NCBI GenBank assembly: GCA_907165275.2
Contig: OU015673.1
Span: 1,441,001-1,505,000 of the forward strand
Source of the DNA: Zygaena filipendulae
Taxonomy: Eukaryota; Arthropoda; Insecta; Lepidoptera; Zygaenidae
Direction: 5' to 3'
Length of the DNA: 64,000 nt
The notes beneath the pieces are model-generated. The model had not been told where the DNA came from, made no database searches, and was given only the letters and a program-made list of their open reading frames with translations. The position numbers were made by a program, and so were the translations under genes. This document shows, one piece after another, positions 1 through 9,726 of this stretch. Within the stretch, counting starts at the first letter, position 1; every line of letters begins with the position of its first letter.

Positions 1-1573
1 TAGGAGGATCACGACTGGCATACCGCCGTTTCGTTACAAACTTTGCCGATGAGTACAATAATGTTTTTATACTTTCCTTGCTGCATAATTTTACTAACCA
101 CTCGTATAGATCTACGAGATAGATAGTGGCAATAAAGTGTTCCAATAAATACTTTGACAAAAAAAAAACAAAGCACAATTAACTATCCCAATAGTTTACG
201 AAGAACCACATTACATGGACGGAATAGACAAGCTTCTAATAAGTATAATGAACAGGTGATTTGTTATTCCGAGCGCGGTCACTGATGCGGCAATTCTAGT
301 AAATTGTTGCTTTTTAAGAACCATTCCTTTTTTAATGTTTTCTTAAAACAATGTATTAGACTAGGGACATGAACTTTTGGCGGGAATCAAAGATGGCGGT
401 TCTGTCATTTATTTGCGTAGATGTCGTGGCCATATCTAATAAAATTGGTCAGATCATCACTATCGAATATCACCATATATTTTTGTCTTTGGCGCGACTT
501 GGTCACCAGTACAAACCTAACCTAACCTAGAATGTGGGGGTGCATGCTCTACGCCCTGCCTAAAGTCAAAAACTACTTGTAACTAGACACTACTTGGCAA
601 ATTTAGATGTGGCCACGACATAGATAAAAATTGTTTGAAGTAGATTTTATTGTGTTTTACGATGCTGTATTGGACAATGAGTTTTGCAGTGGTGAGATTT
701 ATGTAACGGTTTTGGTAACATTGAACAGAATTAACCCTCAAGCGCTACAGAAGCTTCTATTCTGCCTATATAAAGTTAAGTCTCTGAATAATCCACACAT
801 TTCAAACCGGTGCGTCTAGAAAGGCACAAGGCTTCTTTTTCTAAAGGAGCTAACCACTTGGCAAGGATTTTTATAAGTTCAACAAAAAATGCGTGATTGA
901 TGGAACACTTAGAACGAAGTTTTTTCCATAGTAAACTAATCCGTGTAAACGTGAAAAGAGACTAACAAAAACTCATTTCGAAAAAAATACAGTTGCTTTG
1001 TTTTTCCATAGAGCAGTTGTCTAACGACGTATGGAAAATTATTTTTCACTCCCATCCGTAACGTGTGATAAAGACCTTCGTTCTAAAAGGGGGAGTTGAA
1101 AATTTTAATATTTACCTACAGTTGATTTTGAAGTCATAGTTAATTAGACATCGTCATTTAGGTTCCTTTTTAAATTAAGAAACATGCAGATGTGACTGTT
1201 TCAGTATTTTTGAAAATTAAATCCTAAATCAATCAAAATAAAAAAATAAACATGTAATTTTACAGATTTTTATAGACTTCGACCAAAATAAAAAGTACTT
1301 TTTACTTTGGTCGAAGGATATAGATAGCGCCTCGGTCTCTTTCGATCACGAAACCTCGCCAACCGCACAGCAGCTACTACCGCACGTTTAATAGGAACCA
1401 CTAAATATATTCAAATTAACCAAATGCCCGAATAGTTTAGGTTTCCCAGAACGTAAGTTACTTTTCATTGCGTATCACAGTGTTTGTTACCTTTCCAATT
1501 GGTTAGTTTGAGCACGTTGCACACAGAGGAGCGGAGCGATAGCTATGACTTTGGCTTTTAGAATTATAGAGAA
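1..1573. other. Non-coding stretch with degraded repeats
   Basis: No convincing coding region is seen. A short inverted repeat built on TGTCGTGGCCA lies at about 414-438 and 602-627. The segment around 600-700 is a reverse-strand relative of the repeats at 4785-4985 and 19690-19885, sharing the TACAGCA(T/C)C(G/A)TAAAACACAA core. A compact 38-nt palindrome sits at 1278-1315. The remainder is AT-rich and unassigned. Confidence 0.5.
1278..1315. repeat. Compact 38-nt hairpin
   Basis: Two 18-nt arms, starting TTCGACCAAA and ending TTTGGTCGAA, flank a 2-nt centre with a single mismatched pair. It is probably the core of an old foldback element. No longer terminal repeats are visible around it. Confidence 0.6.
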
Positions 1574-1766
1574 CATACTTACTAATATTATAAAGAGGAA
1601 AGATTTTTTTGTTTGTTTGTTACAATTTAACTCAAAAACTACTGGACCGATTTCAAAAATTCTTTCACCATTAGAAAGCTACATTATCCCTGAGTAACAT
1701 AGGCTATATTGTAATCCGGAATTCCCGCGGGAACTCCGAAATTAACGCAGGTGAAACGGGAATTAA
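1574..1766 (+). mobile_element. Helitron fragment, 3' end degraded
   Basis: The 5' part reads TACTAATATTATAAAGAGG, then the internal 'tttgtttgtttgttac', a target-like core and 'GGAATTCCCGCGGGAAC'. The CTAG terminus is lost after 'GGTGAAACGGG'. It belongs to the family described in full at 46313-46526. Confidence 0.7.
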
Positions 1767-1828
1767 AAGATCAATCAACTAAGTAGTAACTACACATTTT
1801 GTTAATAAGCATTTTAGGGTTCATTAAA

Positions 1829-2025
1829 CATATGGAACACGTATTTTTTCTTTTCTTATTTTCTGAGTCAAAATTTTGCGATCCGATGCTGTAGTCGATA
1901 CGAGATTTATACTGGTTTATGACGTCACGGACCTATACTTCTATACTTTTTATTTGAAAAAGCAAAAAATACGCCTCTTATCAACTGATGGACTGAATAT
2001 AATTTGGATTTTCATACCCCGGTAA
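1829..2025. mobile_element. CRE-bearing MITE, diverged copy
   Basis: This shares ACACGTATTTTTTCTTTT, a TGACGTCA octamer (1920-1927), AAAGCAAAAAATACG and the right-hand GGACTGAAT block with the copies at 4989, 6919, 15880 and 23146. Terminal repeats are degraded. Confidence 0.55.
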
Positions 2026-2039
2026 CATGCCTACTAATT

Positions 2040-2050
2040 ACTAACTAGCA
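2040..2050. repeat. Left target-site duplication of the LINE
   Basis: ACTAACTAGCA is repeated exactly at 4156-4166 and brackets the retrotransposon. The TAG inside it is the first upstream in-frame stop of the reverse transcriptase frame, so the open frame begins at the insertion point. Confidence 0.8.
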
Positions 2051-4155
2051 GCAGAAAAACATTTCCAAACAAATAACTAAATTTAATAGTAAAAATTGGA
2101 ATGATAAACTCGACAAAGTTGACAATCCCGGAAATCAATTATGGAATCTAGTTAAATCTATCAAACCTAAACAAAGTTATATTCCACCATTAAAGCGTCA
2201 GGATGGAGTTATTGTAACCGAAGATCATGACAAATGCGCCACCTTGGCTGATTCCTTCTTGCTTAGTATGAAATTGACTTATAATGATTCCAGTGATGTA
2301 GATGGTCTGGTCGCGACGTCTATAGAACAGCTTAACTCCTATAACTGTGAAAATTCAAACTTCTTTACGAAACCTTATTTAATACGTAAACTAATCAGTC
2401 GTATAAAATCTAAAAAAGCACCAGGTTATGATGAGATTACGAATCACTTGTTGCGTAACCTACCTCAAAAAGCAATCGTTTTGATCACAAAAATATATAA
2501 TGCCTGCCTAAGACTTTCCTATTTTCCCAACTCATGGAAGGAGGCCAAAGTAATAGCTATCAAAAAGCCAGGTAAAGATGCTTCCCTTCCAGTTAGCTAT
2601 CGTCCGATAAGCCTCTTACCCGGCCTAGGTAAACTATTTGAAAAAGTTATACACTCCCACCTACTTAAAGCTTTAAGTGGCTCAATTATAGATGAACAAT
2701 TCGGATTTAGGGAGAAACATTCGACTATACAACAGTTGGTTAGAGTCGCGGAGCATACAGCTCATAATTTAAACTTAAAAAACGACACGGGTATGTTCCT
2801 TTTAGATCTTGAAAAAGCCTTTGATACCGTATGGCACGATGGATTACTCCATAAACTAATGTTAAATACACATCTCCAGCTTGTGAAACTCATAAAATCC
2901 TACCTGCACAATCGTAGTTTTAAGGTGCATATAGGCGATGCCCAATCTTCTGCGATAACTATACCTGCTGGCGTTCCTCAAGGATCAATCCTTGGACCGC
3001 TGTTATTCCTCGTATATGTCAACGACATCCCCATCCAGCCACGTACGCACCTTGCTTGTTTCGCTGATGATACCGCTGTTTTTACTTCTGATAGAGAACC
3101 CCATATTGTAATTGGAAGGCTCCAGCTTGCTATTGAAAAACTTGAAAAATATTTAACAACATGGAAACTAAAGTTGAATGAGACTAAAACTGAAGCTATC
3201 ATGTTTACTCGACATCGTAGCATACCAATCACATCTTTGATCGTCAGGAACCACAAAATAAAATGGAGTAAGTCCATCAAGTACCTAGGAGTTCACTTCG
3301 ATACTAAACTCAATTGGTCCAACCATATCACTGCTACGCGTGACAAAAGTCTGAAGGCCTTGCAAGCCATAAATCCGTTGATTAAACGTAAAGCTAAACT
3401 CACCAGTAACACTAAACTACGTCTATACACAACCCTTATTAGACCCATTTTGACGTATGCTGCACCTGTTTGGAGCAGTACATGTGATTCTAACTACACC
3501 AAACTTCAAGTTGTACAAAATAAAGCATTAAAATCTTCTTACAATACACCATTTAAAGCGAATTTAAAATCATTACATGCACGTATAAAATTATTACCTA
3601 TAAAAAGTTTTATTCTTAAACAAACACGAAAGTTTTACTTGTATAATAATTCTCAACACCAAAATTCCCTGATATCCACAATCGGCAAAACAAGATCGCA
3701 AAACCTGCCCTATATCGATAAGTATTGCCGATACCGCTTGCCCCATCACTACGTATTGAACTCGGGTGACGAGTGAACGTCATAATTAATGTTTGCACTT
3801 TGCACTTGGACATTTACCTACTCATAGTTCGCTGCTGTTGTACTCAACGTGTAGGTAAGTTTTGAACTTACCCGCGCGTTTGTAATTAATCAATAATATT
3901 AAATTACGTACTATTATTTGATTTTAAAAATTGTAACTTTACTGAAGCTACAATGACTTAAGTTTATGTAGAATATGTTTTCAACTCTGTTATTTACCAA
4001 CTCAATATATTATTTACATTGCCAATAGTTCGTAAAAGGCTAGTATGCCTGTCGTATCTTTTTATTTTAAGACAATATAGCTCAGGCCAAGTCACTGGGC
4101 TGTATTAAAATTGTAAAATTATGTTCAATAAAGAATTTTTAAAACAAACAAACAA
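2051..4155 (+). mobile_element. 5'-truncated non-LTR retrotransposon (Jockey-like)
   Basis: About 2.1 kb, bounded by the exact 11-bp duplication ACTAACTAGCA. It holds a partial ORF2, a ~380-bp 3' UTR with AATAAAG near 4130, and an A-rich (CAAA)n tail. The 5' end starts inside ORF2, so the gag-like ORF1 and the endonuclease domain are absent, the usual result of incomplete target-primed reverse transcription. The exact duplication and the undamaged frame suggest a recent insertion. It cannot move autonomously. Confidence 0.85.
2052..3776 (+). CDS. Reverse transcriptase of a Jockey-like LINE (5'-truncated ORF2)
   Basis: This is an uninterrupted 574-codon frame ending in TGA, with no start codon of its own because the element is truncated. 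In this numbering the first RT block (KAPGYDEI) lies near residues 122-129. The 'SYRPISLL' block is near 182-189, the first catalytic aspartate block LDLEKAFDTVWHDG is near 251-264, and 'PQGSILGPLLF' near 309-319. The FADD catalytic box (ACFADDTAVF) is near 335-344. A later 'YLGVHFDTKLNW' block and the 'TLIRPILTYAAPVW' region are typical of Jockey-type thumb and C-terminal sequences. The protein would copy element RNA into DNA at a nicked target. The upstream endonuclease domain is missing and no zinc knuckle is obvious at the C terminus. Jockey clade is favoured over CR1/L2 from the block wording, without a database comparison. Confidence 0.9.
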   Translation, partial: QKNISKQITKFNSKNWNDKLDKVDNPGNQLWNLVKSIKPKQSYIPPLKRQDGVIVTEDHDKCATLADSFLLSMKLTYNDSSDVDGLVATSIEQLNSYNCENSNFFTKPYLIRKLISRIKSKKAPGYDEITNHLLRNLPQKAIVLITKIYNACLRLSYFPNSWKEAKVIAIKKPGKDASLPVSYRPISLLPGLGKLFEKVIHSHLLKALSGSIIDEQFGFREKHSTIQQLVRVAEHTAHNLNLKNDTGMFLLDLEKAFDTVWHDGLLHKLMLNTHLQLVKLIKSYLHNRSFKVHIGDAQSSAITIPAGVPQGSILGPLLFLVYVNDIPIQPRTHLACFADDTAVFTSDREPHIVIGRLQLAIEKLEKYLTTWKLKLNETKTEAIMFTRHRSIPITSLIVRNHKIKWSKSIKYLGVHFDTKLNWSNHITATRDKSLKALQAINPLIKRKAKLTSNTKLRLYTTLIRPILTYAAPVWSSTCDSNYTKLQVVQNKALKSSYNTPFKANLKSLHARIKLLPIKSFILKQTRKFYLYNNSQHQNSLISTIGKTRSQNLPYIDKYCRYRLPHHYVLNSGDE

Positions 4156-4166
4156 ACTAACTAGCA
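4156..4166. repeat. Right target-site duplication of the LINE
   Basis: An exact copy of ACTAACTAGCA (2040-2050), directly after the A-rich tail. Confidence 0.8.
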
Positions 4167-4506
4167 AAGTTGCTTTTCTATCAAAATTTTGCTGTACAAA
4201 GATATTAAGGATTTTACATTAGATTCTGTATAGCTTTGTGTGACAGGCTTATAATTTTGATATGCGGCGCGCGCGCAGTAATCTCGCGGGCTATCGGCTG
4301 CCACTAAATTGTACCGCGTGCCGCGCATGCGCGAGACACAGGATCTAACGGTCGGTAAGGACTTGTATATAGGTATAATATTATTCTAAAATCAACATTA
4401 CAAATCCGAACGCGAGTTTGTTTGTTACACTTTTACGCCATAACTAAAATACTTAAGCGATCGTCATCGCCCTACACGTTGTCAAGGGAAGGTATTTAGC
4501 CAGTTT
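4167..4506. other. Short non-coding stretch with a GC-rich core
   Basis: A GC-rich patch at about 4262-4340 contains alternating GCGCGCGCGC and a palindromic GCGCATGCGC (4323-4332), the consensus site of NRF-1/Ewg factors. A diverged Helitron-like segment (TACGCCATAACT..., GTTGTCAAGGG) follows at 4390-4500. No open frame is visible. Confidence 0.4.
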
Positions 4507-4741
4507 CATATAAAATAAAGTAGGTACCTAGATGTAAACCTATAAGCATCGTTGTATGGTTTGAAACTGCAAACCATGCTGCTACAGATCGAAAAATAAT
4601 AATAATAATATTCTAAAATATGTAGCACCATTTATTTATTATTTTATTTATTTCTTTATTTACAGTCCAGTACCATGGTATGCAGTTTCAAACCATACAA
4701 CGATGCTTATAGGTTTACATCTAGATACTTTATTTTATATA
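4507..4741. repeat. Inverted repeat, ~68-bp arms with ~95-bp loop
   Basis: The left arm at about 4507-4578 (CCTATAAGCATCGTTGTATG, GGTTTGAAACTGCA) is mirrored at about 4673-4741 (TGCAGTTTCAAACC, CATACAACGATGC). Agreement is near perfect apart from a short indel near the outer ends. The loop is AT-rich. It is probably a foldback element. Confidence 0.75.
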
Positions 4742-4784
4742 CTAGGTATTTGGAGAAATAATAATAATAAAATTCTACAAAGTA

Positions 4785-4985
4785 ATTACCTAGTTGGCGG
4801 ATACCGAAGAAATCAGCTCGAAACGTCATATATTTTCTGGCGCGCAAAAAACCTATCGCTGCGAAGAGTAGCCCATATACAGCACCATAAAACACAACAA
4901 ATTCCACTTTTAACATTTTTAATCGACACTTAAATAAATGACCGAATCGCCATCTTCAATGCCTGCAAATATTGAAGCATGTTGG
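4785..4985. repeat. Unclassified interspersed repeat
   Basis: This shares CCGAAG(A/G)AATCAGCTCGA, TACAGCACCATAAAACACA, and the CGACAC..AAATAAATGACCG blocks in the same order with 19690-19885. A reverse-strand relative lies near 600-700. No terminal repeats could be set. Confidence 0.5.
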
Positions 4986-4988
4986 CTA

Positions 4989-5545
4989 AATTTCTTTGAA
5001 TCCATCTTGTAAATTAATACAAAATATTGGACACGTATTTTTTCTTTTTTTACGTAATCAAAAAATAACGGCGATACGTTGAGTTGAAATTCCCGTGACG
5101 TCACTAACCGGTGCAGTTTGTATGGCGGCCTATAGCGGTTAGTGACGTCACGAGCCCCCACTCTAAACTTTAATGTACTTTATCTCTGTAATATATTTTC
5201 ACTAGTTGTGCCCCGTGGTTTCACCCGCGTTAATTTCAGAGTTCCCACGGGAATTCCGGGATAAAAAGTAGTACCCTATGTGTTAATCTGATGTATAAGC
5301 TATATTATTGTAAAGTTTCATTTAAATCAATCCAGTAGTTTTTGCGTGAAAGAGTAACAAACATCCATCCATCCATCCATCCATCCATCCATCCATCCAT
5401 CCATACATACTTACAAACTTTCGCATTTATAATATTAGTAGGATTTATTTGAAAAAGCAAAAAATAAGTGTCTATTGTTTTTTTTATTTTCTAACTGACG
5501 GACTAATTCGAATTATGATTTTCAAAAGTCGTCAACACTCCTAAA
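4989..5545. mobile_element. CRE-bearing MITE split by a Helitron
   Basis: The left part runs to 5201 and the right part resumes at 5444 (TTATTTGAAAAAGCAAAAAATA...GACGGACTAATTCG). Two TGACGTCA octamers lie at 5096-5103 and 5143-5150. Comparison with the uninterrupted copy at 15880-16205 shows that the Helitron entered between A and T. Confidence 0.7.
5202..5443 (-). mobile_element. Helitron with (ATCC)n, inside a MITE
   Basis: On the minus strand it runs from TCC...TAATATTATAAATGCG to the CTAG end, with an imperfect terminal hairpin (ACGCGGGTGAAACCACGG). An internal ATCC microsatellite occupies about 5362-5404. It lies in the MITE at 4989-5545 at an AT target. Confidence 0.8.
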
Positions 5546-6104
5546 TCTTGCATCAAGTTTTGTTCATTCGTTGTGTACACCGCCTTACACAGTTCACGGA
5601 GGTCCATCAAACATGTCCGCTTGGGACAACCGATTTTATTGAGCTGTCAAAAATACTGTGGTCCGTTGTACGTCGTCGTCCTCCATTGGCCGAACTCATT
5701 CACGGAAATTACATTAGATTACCCATTGTTGTGTGCACAAATAGACACAGTCGAATATATTCCAACACTCGGTCGCGAAGTGGCCAATAAAAGAGTGTTA
5801 CGTATCCTGGTTGGATCGCTTTGTGGTATTCAAATTGTCTAATTATTGGTATTATTGTAACGTGTTGGAGACGTAATCGTTCCCCATTTGATATTCGGAA
5901 CTACGCTACTTCTTGAACGTTGGTTTTGTATACAACGTGTTAATGAATTAACTGAAAACCTGATACACCCCCATTTAAAAAAATAAACAATAATATGATT
6001 AAAATATATTTTAAGTCGAACAAATTTATACTTTAAAAGTTATTCAACATTAGTTTGGAGGTGACCTATCTACGAAATTCCAAGCGCTACGCCCGCGCTA
6101 ATAT
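5546..6104. other. Unassigned non-coding stretch
   Basis: Two overlapping ~85-codon open frames at 5548-5842 have no recognisable domain and use non-ATG starts. I do not call a gene. No repeat relationship to the rest of the window was recognised. Confidence 0.3.
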
Positions 6105-6408
6105 TAATACATATAAAAAAAAATAATAAAAATAAAAATAAAATAATCTGTTTGGAATAGTTTATGTCATGTCAAATCTTACGGTCAATAATTTCGTCAA
6201 TTTTATAATATGTCTCATTAATCAGAAACGGTTTCAGTTTACTTTTAAATAAATTAAGATTATCTATGTCACGGATATTTTTAGAAAGTTTATTATAAAT
6301 TAGTGGGCACATGCAGCATATACTCTTATGAAAGAGCACCGTCTTCGAACGAGGACCGCAGAGCATAAAGCCATTTCGTTTACTATTTTGTGTATCAAAA
6401 AACTGCAA
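6105..6408 (-). pseudogene. 3' end of a LINE ORF2 (CR1/Jockey-type C terminus)
   Basis: The minus-strand frame ending at 6172 contains 'CPLIYNKLSKNIRDIDNLN' followed by FKSKLKPFLI and ETYYKIDEI. This matches the usual C-terminal pattern of insect LINE reverse transcriptases (a short hydrophobic 'P..NKLP..IR....FK..LK.FL' tail), but no catalytic domain is present. An A/T-rich tail lies downstream at about 6105-6150. It is a dead 5'-truncated copy. Confidence 0.6.
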
Positions 6409-6752
6409 TTATTTATTATTGTCTGATGACACTGTTTTTCATTTGTTGATTTCTATCTTCTATGTTGGTATATATACTCTCTGTATACCCAATTAACATA
6501 ATAAATGCGTTACCAAACCATTTTCCAAATAAATTTAAATAGTTTCAAGTGTATAGGAAGTGGTTTTACCAACGTCATATTTCAATCAATAAACGATAAA
6601 CATTTTAAGTTGATGCGACAGTAAAATACAATTTTATTTACACATAGAAAAATAAGGGTCCTTATTCACTATGACCAACGATATCCTTGCCCATAACGCG
6701 CGCTCCAAAACACAACCTCAAACATTCCATACGCCAAAATATTACAAACTAG

Positions 6753-6918
6753 CTAGTTCCCCCGCGGTTCTACCTACGGCAATTTTGGAGTTCCCGCGAA
6801 AATTCTGGGATAAGACCCTATGACGCTCAGGAACACTGTAGCATTCTATTAGTAAAATAATTTTCAAAACCGTTTCAATAGATCCAGAGATTACCCCCTA
6901 CAACTTCACAAACTGACA
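6753..6918 (-). mobile_element. Helitron fragment nested in a MITE
   Basis: The minus-strand CTAG end, GTAGAACCGCGG hairpin arm and 'CGCGGGAACTCC' core are present. The 5' terminus is lost beyond 'AAGTTGTAGGGGGTAATCTC'. Confidence 0.7.
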
Positions 6919-7195
6919 ATTGGCTACTTGACAAAATTTTAGACACGTATTTTTTTATGTTTTTTGCGTAATCAAAAAATAACGGCGATACATTAAGTTG
7001 ATATTTCGCGTCACGTCACAACCCGGTGCAGCTTATACTGAATATTGACGTCACGAGTCCCCCATCCTAAACTTTAATGCGCTTTATCTATGTTTATTTT
7101 CATCAATTTGAAAAGCAAAAAATACGTGTCTATTATTTTTTTATTTTCTAACTGACGCACTAATTAGAATTTTAATTTTCATACCCTGGAGAAAA
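6919..7195. mobile_element. CRE-bearing MITE, nested copy
   Basis: It starts GGCTACTTGACA (compare GGCTATTTGACTA in other copies). It contains ACACGTATTTTTTT, AATAACGGCGATACATT and one intact TGACGTCA at 7046-7053. The first octamer is mutated to CACGTCAC. It ends after a GACGCACTAATTAGAATTTT block. Confidence 0.65.
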
Positions 7196-7288
7196 TCAAA
7201 TTCACAAACTCACAAACTTGACGAAGGAAAATGAATTTTTGTGGCGGTTATCTTAACGCGACGTGCTATGGTCATAGTGAATGAGGGC

Positions 7289-7639
7289 CAAGATATGATC
7301 GTAAAAAAATTATCTCCAAAATTTCGACCATATCGCCATAATGTAATTCCTAGTATAGTGAATTTATTTAAACGCTACCGGGACTGAGCTGAGCCTTGTG
7401 CTATAAAAAAGACAATTTCTACGATATAAAGTCATTATCAGAACTACGGTAGTCACCGGTTTCTTTACCCCATACTGTGTTGATTTTAATATTTAATATA
7501 AAATCATTTTTCGGTTATTAGTTTGTGGTATTTTATTGAAGAAATACGTACTACAGCAGTTTCCCGCGGTTTCACTTACCTTAATTTTGTATTGGAATTA
7601 AAAGTGGAATTTTGGAAATAAAATGTTATAATATTTATT
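7289..7639. other. AT-rich non-coding stretch
   Basis: Nothing is recognisable apart from a weak Helitron-like 'CCCGCGGTTTCACTTACC' scrap near 7562. Confidence 0.3.
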
Positions 7640-7979
7640 TATCTATATTTCAATGTATGTGCTGCGTGAGTATAGGTAGTTGGTATGTAATGATTTTATA
7701 TGTTTAAGTATTGTCATTTATTGAGTAGTTGATATATTTGTATAGTACATAGTATATATTATTTATTATGGTATATGGTATGTATAGTATAATGTTTGAA
7801 ATGCTTTACCCAACCACCCGTGTCTATGTATTTTTGTTTGTCCTTTCGATTAATTGGTTGTCTGGAAGGATCGCAACTATGCGATAAGACCGCTATTTGC
7901 TTTCTCCTTTTCTTTAGGTACTGTATCATTGTTATTTTATGTGCAATAAAGGATTAAATAAATAAATAAATAAATAAAA
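7640..7979 (+). mobile_element. LINE/SINE 3' tail with (TAAA)n
   Basis: The end carries GGTTGTCTGGAAGGATCGC, a loop and 'GCGATAAGACCGC', then AATAAAGG and (AAATA)n. The same stem (GATCGC...GCGATAA) and tail arrangement occur in reverse at 24561-24690, 30703-30850 and 57805-57930. A conserved 3' stem-loop is typical of LINE-mobilised elements. Confidence 0.65.
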
Positions 7980-8629
7980 GTACGTAGGTATCCTGTAACC
8001 TATTTCAGGACCCAGAGTAACTTGTTCCGAAAATTAATCCGAACACAAAAATTTTGAGAATGGTTACCTATTGGTTAATGTTTTAATAGCATCCAAATAA
8101 ACTTCGGATTATATTAATCCTATTAAAGCGCATCCAAAATTTTTTGTGTACCTACCTAGTACAAATAAATTATTTCACTAAAATATATTGACTTTATTTT
8201 CCTTTAAATAAATAGAGACAATACATATTACTAACGAATATTATTAACGCGTATTAATATGTATATACAAATATTTGTTCGTTTGTTATGCTTTCACGCA
8301 AAGACATTATAAGAGAATGGACGAACAATACAAACTTTTACTATGCAATCCACGTCAACCAATTTTAGCGGGGGGAATGATCGAAATAAAACCAATCACA
8401 TCGTTGTGGCGCGATCAAATACCAGTCACCACAAAGTACATTTCAAATAGTCAATCACATCGCTTTCTTTCGAGTGGTATCTATAGACAATAGTCCCTGC
8501 TAGCCATTTTGTTAGCATAAGATCATTTGACCACTGCGTGGTATAAAGGGTAAGCTTAGCGGCATATTGTCTATCTATTCTCTTTCAATATCTTTGCTTT
8601 CTCGCCTTCATGAAACTTTGAAAACACGT
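7980..8629. other. AT-rich non-coding stretch
   Basis: No feature could be assigned. The 72-codon frame at 8275-8493 starts at a non-ATG codon and has no recognisable content. Confidence 0.3.
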
Positions 8630-8727
8630 TGTCAGAAGTCCAGAAAGGACATAGGGTACTTTCTATCTCGGAATTCCTGCGGAAAATCCGACGCTAACGC
8701 GGGTGAAACCGGGGAGAAAAACTAGTT
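8630..8727 (+). mobile_element. Helitron 3' fragment
   Basis: The 3' ~100 bp only: GGACATAGGGTACTTTCTATC, then GCGGGTGAAACCGGGG and an eroded ACTAGT end. Confidence 0.65.
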
Positions 8728-9121
8728 TAATTATCTATATTTATTCTTAAATATTATTACCTATTATTTTTTTTTATTTCAAGTATCATATAAATGAAAA
8801 TAGGTAAAAATAATCCTAAACACATTAATATGTATTAATAAAAATATGTGTATCTAAACGAGACTATAATAGTTTTGTGGATGTGATAAAAAATTAATAA
8901 AAATTCAAATTTTTGTTACGAAAAATGTACCTATTTAAAATTTATAAAAACATGTGTCAGTAAGTACAGTTAGAAAAAAAATATGGTCAAATCAGGGTTA
9001 AGAGTAAGTCAGGCAAGAGCCAAGTGCCCCTGGGGCACTGACCCGTGATTTGGTAGTAATTCTGTATATATACATGGTGTAATTTTCAACGAGGGCCTTT
9101 TATTATAAAAGGCCTTTTTAT

Positions 9122-9307
9122 TATAAAGCGGTAAAGTTTGTGACGTTGTATGGGGGTAATCTCTCGATCTACTGAACGGATTTAGAAAATTGTTTCACTT
9201 ATAGGAAGCTACGGTAGTCCTGAGTGACATAGGTTACTTTTTATCTCGAAGTTCCCACGGGAACTCCGCAATTACCGAGGGTAGGTAAAATCGCGGGGGA
9301 CAGCTAG
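9122..9307 (+). mobile_element. Helitron, short subfamily
   Basis: It shares 'GTTTGTGACGTTGTATGGGGG' (a subfamily-specific block also seen at 62335) and 'GAAAATTGTTTCACTTATAGG'. The 3' end reads ATCGCGGGGGACAGCTAG. Confidence 0.75.
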
Positions 9308-9332
9308 TACTACATATTATTACATACTACAC

Positions 9333-9410
9333 GCCTAGACTGGTAATCGAACCCGGAAGCTCTTGATTGCTGGGTGTCACTTACTGCACCAATCGGGTCG
9401 GGTCGTGTAT
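9333..9410 (-). mobile_element. tRNA-derived SINE head
   Basis: The minus strand reads CCCGATTGGTGCAGTAAGTG (box A-like), then GGTTCGATTACC (box B-like), about 40 nt apart. Close relatives are at 37740-37862 and 43925-44045. It lacks a tRNA acceptor stem, so it is a SINE promoter and not a tRNA gene. Confidence 0.7.
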
Positions 9411-9726
9411 TAAATTAGGAAATACAATGCTCAGTGTCAAACAATTTTGTTAACCGTACAATTTCAAATATTTATATTACGTACATAAAAATATAATCGT
9501 TTAACATTCAAATTATTAAGGTGATCGATAAATTACATCAATTATAATCGAAAATGTCACAAAAACACGCAACTTAATCTAATATTCGATGTAAATTAGC
9601 GTTATATCGAAAAATTTGTGGTTTTTTTTTTGTTGCTCTACATTTGGAATGTTTTCACACATCGGCACATTTGTTTAGAACTTTAGATCGTCGAAAGGCC
9701 GTACCGTTAATGCATGTGAGAACAGG
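9411..9726. other. AT-rich non-coding stretch
   Basis: Nothing was recognised. It ends with CAGG (9723-9726), which recurs at 12752-12755 as the probable target duplication of the following complex. Confidence 0.3.

Larger units (their letters stand above)
6655..7288. mobile_element. MITE with TATTCACTATGACCA termini, carrying nested elements
   Basis: The left end CCTTATTCACTATGACCAAC at about 6660 is mirrored by GGTCATAGTGAAT near 7280. The internal sub-ends CTTGCCCATAACGCGCG and TCTTAACGCGACGTG match the second copy at 50762-50993. The extra ~400 bp here is a reverse Helitron (6753-6918) plus a CRE-bearing MITE (about 6919-7195). Confidence 0.75.

Noticed and set aside
515..529. CCTAA repeats as telomeric DNA
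   Set aside because: Only three units are present, with no array or telomere-specific elements nearby. This occurs by chance in such genomes.
2978..3280. 100-codon minus-strand frame in the LINE
   Set aside because: It is a shadow of the reverse transcriptase frame, covering its most conserved part.
5362..5404. (ATCC)n as a stand-alone microsatellite
   Set aside because: It is an internal part of a Helitron copy and is described there.
5548..5842. Protein-coding gene from two overlapping frames
   Set aside because: Non-ATG starts, overlapping frames and no recognisable domain.
9333..9410. tRNA gene on the minus strand
   Set aside because: Box A- and B-like motifs are present but there is no acceptor stem or plausible cloverleaf. 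Sibling copies show it is a SINE head.
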